From positions 1-43,057 of the forward strand of contig JAKBBA010000030.1 in assembly GCA_021808665.1 (NCBI GenBank): DNA of 43,057 bases, in the 5' to 3' direction. Under the pieces are notes generated by a model. That model searched no databases. It saw only the letters and a program-made list of their open reading frames with translations, and had not been told where the DNA came from. This DNA is from Actinomycetes bacterium (GTDB lineage: Bacteria; Actinomycetota; Acidimicrobiia; Acidimicrobiales; Palsa-688). Made by a program: the position numbers and the translations under genes. Positions 41,865 through 43,057 of this stretch are shown one piece after another (the first letter of the stretch is position 1; the number at the start of each line of letters is the position of its first letter).

Positions 41865-43057
41865 ATGTCGGATTTTTCCCTGAGTCTCAACGAAGATCAG
41901 GAGCAGCTGCTCAAATGGGTTCATGACTTCTCTGAGCGAGTCGTGCGCCCAGCAGCCCACGAGTGGGATGAAAGGGAGGAAACTCCGTGGCCGATAATCG
42001 AAGAGGCCGCTAGGACAGGCCTCTACTCGTTAGACTTCGTCGGGAACATCTTCTCCGATCCGACTGGGATATCGGTACCACTCGTCATGGAGGAGATCGC
42101 CTGGGGTGACGCCGGGATCGGCTTGGCGATCTTCGGAACTACCCTCGCTGTGGCAGGCATCTTCGCCAACGGGACAGCTGAGCAGATAGGAGAGTGGCTG
42201 CCCCAGTGTTTTGGAACGCCCGACAAGGTAGCCCTCGGGGCGTTCTGCGTTTCCGAACCTGACGCAGGTTCGGACGTGTCGGCCATGCGGACCAGGGCCG
42301 TCTACGACGAGGCGACGGACGAATGGGTGCTCAACGGCACCAAGACCTGGATAACAAACGGTGGCATCGCAGACGTCCACGTCGTCGTCGCTTCCGTCGC
42401 TCCTGAGCTCAAGGGTCGTGGCCAGGCCAGCTTTGTGGTGGGACCTGGAACCCCGGGACTTTCCCAAGGGCAGAAGTTCAAGAAGATGGGCATCAGAGCG
42501 TCTCACACAGCCGAGGTCATTCTCGACGACGTTCGAGTTCCAGGGCGCAACCTGCTCGGAGGTAAAGATCGTCTCGACGAGCGATTGGCCAGAGCCCGTG
42601 ACGGCAGGGTCGGGACCCGGACACAAGCAGCCATGGCCACCTTCGAGAGAACTCGGCCAGGAGTCGGGGCCCAGGCCGTCGGGATCGCCAGAGCGGCGTA
42701 CGAGTACGCCCTTGAATACGCAAAGGAGCGCAAACAGTTCGGCAGGGCGATCATCGAGAACCAGGCGATAGCGTTCAAGCTCGCTCGGATGCGGATGCAA
42801 ACCGACGCGGCACGGCTACTCGTGTGGAAGGCATCCTGGCTTGGATCGACCGGGGGTACATTCGCAGCAGCCGAAGGGTCCCAATCCAAGCTGTTCGCGG
42901 GTGAGACCGCCGTGGCGGTCACCGACGAAGCGATACAGATCTTGGGCGGCGCCGGCTATGTCAGGGAGCATCCGGTCGAGCGGTGGCACCGCGACGCGAA
43001 GATCTTCACCATCTTCGAGGGCACCAGCGAGATCCAACAGCTCGTGATCGCCAGAGC
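41865..43057 (+). CDS. Acyl-CoA dehydrogenase (3' end beyond the window)
   Basis: FAD enzyme oxidising acyl-CoA to trans-2-enoyl-CoA in beta-oxidation or related acid breakdown. About 397 residues are visible from the ATG at 41865 and none is interrupted. Family marks are LNEDQEQLLKWVHDFSERVV at the start, GAFCVSEPDAGSDVSAM with the FAD/substrate segment, GTKTWITNGGIADVHVVV, KMGIRASHTAEVILDDVRVP, ALEYAKERKQFGRAI, and near the edge EAIQILGGAGYVREHPVERW and IFTIFEGTSEIQQLVIAR, where the Glu of FEGTSEIQ is the likely catalytic base. The C-terminus is almost reached, so only a few residues are missing. A strong promoter with an operator-like palindrome lies just upstream. Acyl chain preference is not readable. 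Confidence 0.93.
   Translation, partial: MSDFSLSLNEDQEQLLKWVHDFSERVVRPAAHEWDEREETPWPIIEEAARTGLYSLDFVGNIFSDPTGISVPLVMEEIAWGDAGIGLAIFGTTLAVAGIFANGTAEQIGEWLPQCFGTPDKVALGAFCVSEPDAGSDVSAMRTRAVYDEATDEWVLNGTKTWITNGGIADVHVVVASVAPELKGRGQASFVVGPGTPGLSQGQKFKKMGIRASHTAEVILDDVRVPGRNLLGGKDRLDERLARARDGRVGTRTQAAMATFERTRPGVGAQAVGIARAAYEYALEYAKERKQFGRAIIENQAIAFKLARMRMQTDAARLLVWKASWLGSTGGTFAAAEGSQSKLFAGETAVAVTDEAIQILGGAGYVREHPVERWHRDAKIFTIFEGTSEIQQLVIAR

Noticed and set aside
1..43057. CRISPR array, insertion sequence or prophage
   Set aside because: No regularly spaced repeats, transposase, integrase or phage structural genes were seen anywhere in the window.

Overview
The window is GC-rich bacterial DNA. Its gene content fits an actinomycete, most likely an Acidimicrobiia-type lineage: InhA-like FabI in a fabI-fabG-fabZ operon, a ComF-like phosphoribosyltransferase overlapping a DUF151 nuclease, short-leader TANNNT promoters, PRC-barrel stress proteins, SnoaL and PNPOx-fold proteins, and acyl-CoA ligases. 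The lineage is an inference from content; no marker phylogeny was possible.

Left part (1 to about 16.9 kb) is an accessory stress and carbon-storage region that is visibly decaying. Intact genes are the visible part of an ornithine carbamoyltransferase, an SDR/DUF2867 protein, a two-domain PRC-barrel protein, a DJ-1/PfpI protein, a CsbD-like protein, a GT4 glycosyltransferase, 6-phosphogluconate dehydrogenase with a HAD phosphatase, trehalose-6-phosphate synthase and a GAF-SpoIIE phosphatase. Between them lie dead genes: the 3' end of arginine deiminase (arcA), a second PRC-barrel gene (frameshift plus amber), a lipoamide-dehydrogenase scrap, a DsrE-family gene with one amber codon, a frameshifted glycogen debranching enzyme, a sugar-transporter scrap, the 3' tail of zwf, and a full-length fatty acid desaturase with three nonsense codons.

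Middle part (about 17 to 25 kb) has a SnoaL-like protein, a PNPOx-fold protein, an acyl-CoA synthetase, an HDOD protein, an MFS exporter, an interrupted exported-protein gene, a MazEF-type toxin-antitoxin pair with a clear palindromic operator, a wrecked DNA methyltransferase gene and tRNA-Arg(CCT). TA pair, methyltransferase remnant and tRNA together look like the scar of an integrated element.

Right part (25 to 43 kb) is mostly intact and housekeeping-like: a quinone-oxidoreductase-type dehydrogenase, an aquaporin-family channel translationally coupled to a PAS-like protein and closed by a strong terminator, an SdsA-like alkyl sulfatase, an APC permease fused to an OB-fold domain, the type II fatty acid synthesis genes (fabF, fabZ, fabG, fabI, acpP), inorganic pyrophosphatase, the ComF-like and DUF151 genes, valS, cysS, and a partial acyl-CoA dehydrogenase with a near-consensus promoter.

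The most unusual items are the permease-OB-fold fusion, the coupled MIP-PAS pair, the overlapping divergent -10 elements of valS and cysS with leaderless geometry at several housekeeping genes, the 21-bp coding repeat in valS, and the amber-dominated pseudogenes. I did not find a clear new multi-gene defence or biosynthetic system.
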